The notes beneath the pieces were generated by a model. It worked only from the letters and a program-made list of their open reading frames with translations. It searched no databases and was not told the origin of the DNA. Below are positions 64,000-64,000 of a stretch of DNA of 64,000 nt, one piece after another. Position 1 is the first letter of the stretch; every line of letters begins with the position of its first letter. Made by a program: the position numbers and the translations under genes. The DNA is taken from assembly GCF_014692875.1 (NCBI RefSeq), contig NZ_CP061171.1:558001-622000 (forward strand), in the 5' to 3' direction. The DNA comes from Pedobacter riviphilus. GTDB taxonomy: Bacteria; Bacteroidota; Bacteroidia; Sphingobacteriales; Sphingobacteriaceae.

Positions 64000-64000
64000 A

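Overview
The window is bacterial chromosome from the Bacteroidetes, most likely family Sphingobacteriaceae and close to Pedobacter. The reasons are a SusC/SusD locus behind an ECF sigma factor and FecR anti-sigma factor, a 58-residue Hc1-type histone-like gene, TAnnTTTG-type promoters, few Shine-Dalgarno sequences and a Bacteroidetes-style division cluster. The genus is inferred; no rRNA or tRNA gene was seen to confirm it. Layout: 1-1586 is the end of a surface-polysaccharide locus (glycosyltransferase tail, WecA/TagO-type transferase). 1696-4969 holds glycolytic gap and pgk with a GNAT gene between them. 5151-10664 holds a hypothetical protein, an MscS channel, a DUF1080 protein and a PepSY membrane protein. 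10968-22166 is a carbohydrate-uptake locus: ECF sigma factor, FecR anti-sigma, SusC with STN domain, SusD, a clan-A glycosidase-like protein and an FAD-dependent oxidoreductase, the last two with similar C-terminal domains. 22867-39789 is a near-complete dcw cluster: mraZ, rsmH, ftsL, ftsI, murE, mraY, murD, ftsW, an inserted four-helix-bundle (S23-type) gene, murG, murC, ftsQ, ftsA, ftsZ. It is followed by an alpha-oxoamine synthase and the histone-like gene. 41951-53156 is mixed: a Crp-AraC fusion regulator, a GNAT, a serine hydrolase, a lipoprotein, dapA, ligA, an ACP phosphodiesterase-like protein and tyrS. 53211-57576 is a TonB-type outer-membrane receptor beside a LytS/LytTR two-component pair. 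57943-63423 is a probable zinc-limitation locus: a COG0523 GTPase divergent from MerC, a 54-residue lipoprotein, an ABC ATPase and MacB-like permease, three DUF3299-type proteins and a Fur/Zur regulator. The window ends inside a LuxE-type gene. Two themes stand out. First, four otherwise intact genes (pgk, susC, the LytTR regulator, the first DUF3299 gene) are each broken by one missing base that can be placed in a short G or C run. That points to consensus-sequence error more than gene decay, though it could be real. Second, the zinc-type locus has a compact divergent control region with two TATATTTG elements and a 21-bp imperfect palindrome, making it the best candidate here for an under-described system. 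Intergenic sequence is unusually rich in dispersed hairpins and repeats, including inside the dcw cluster.
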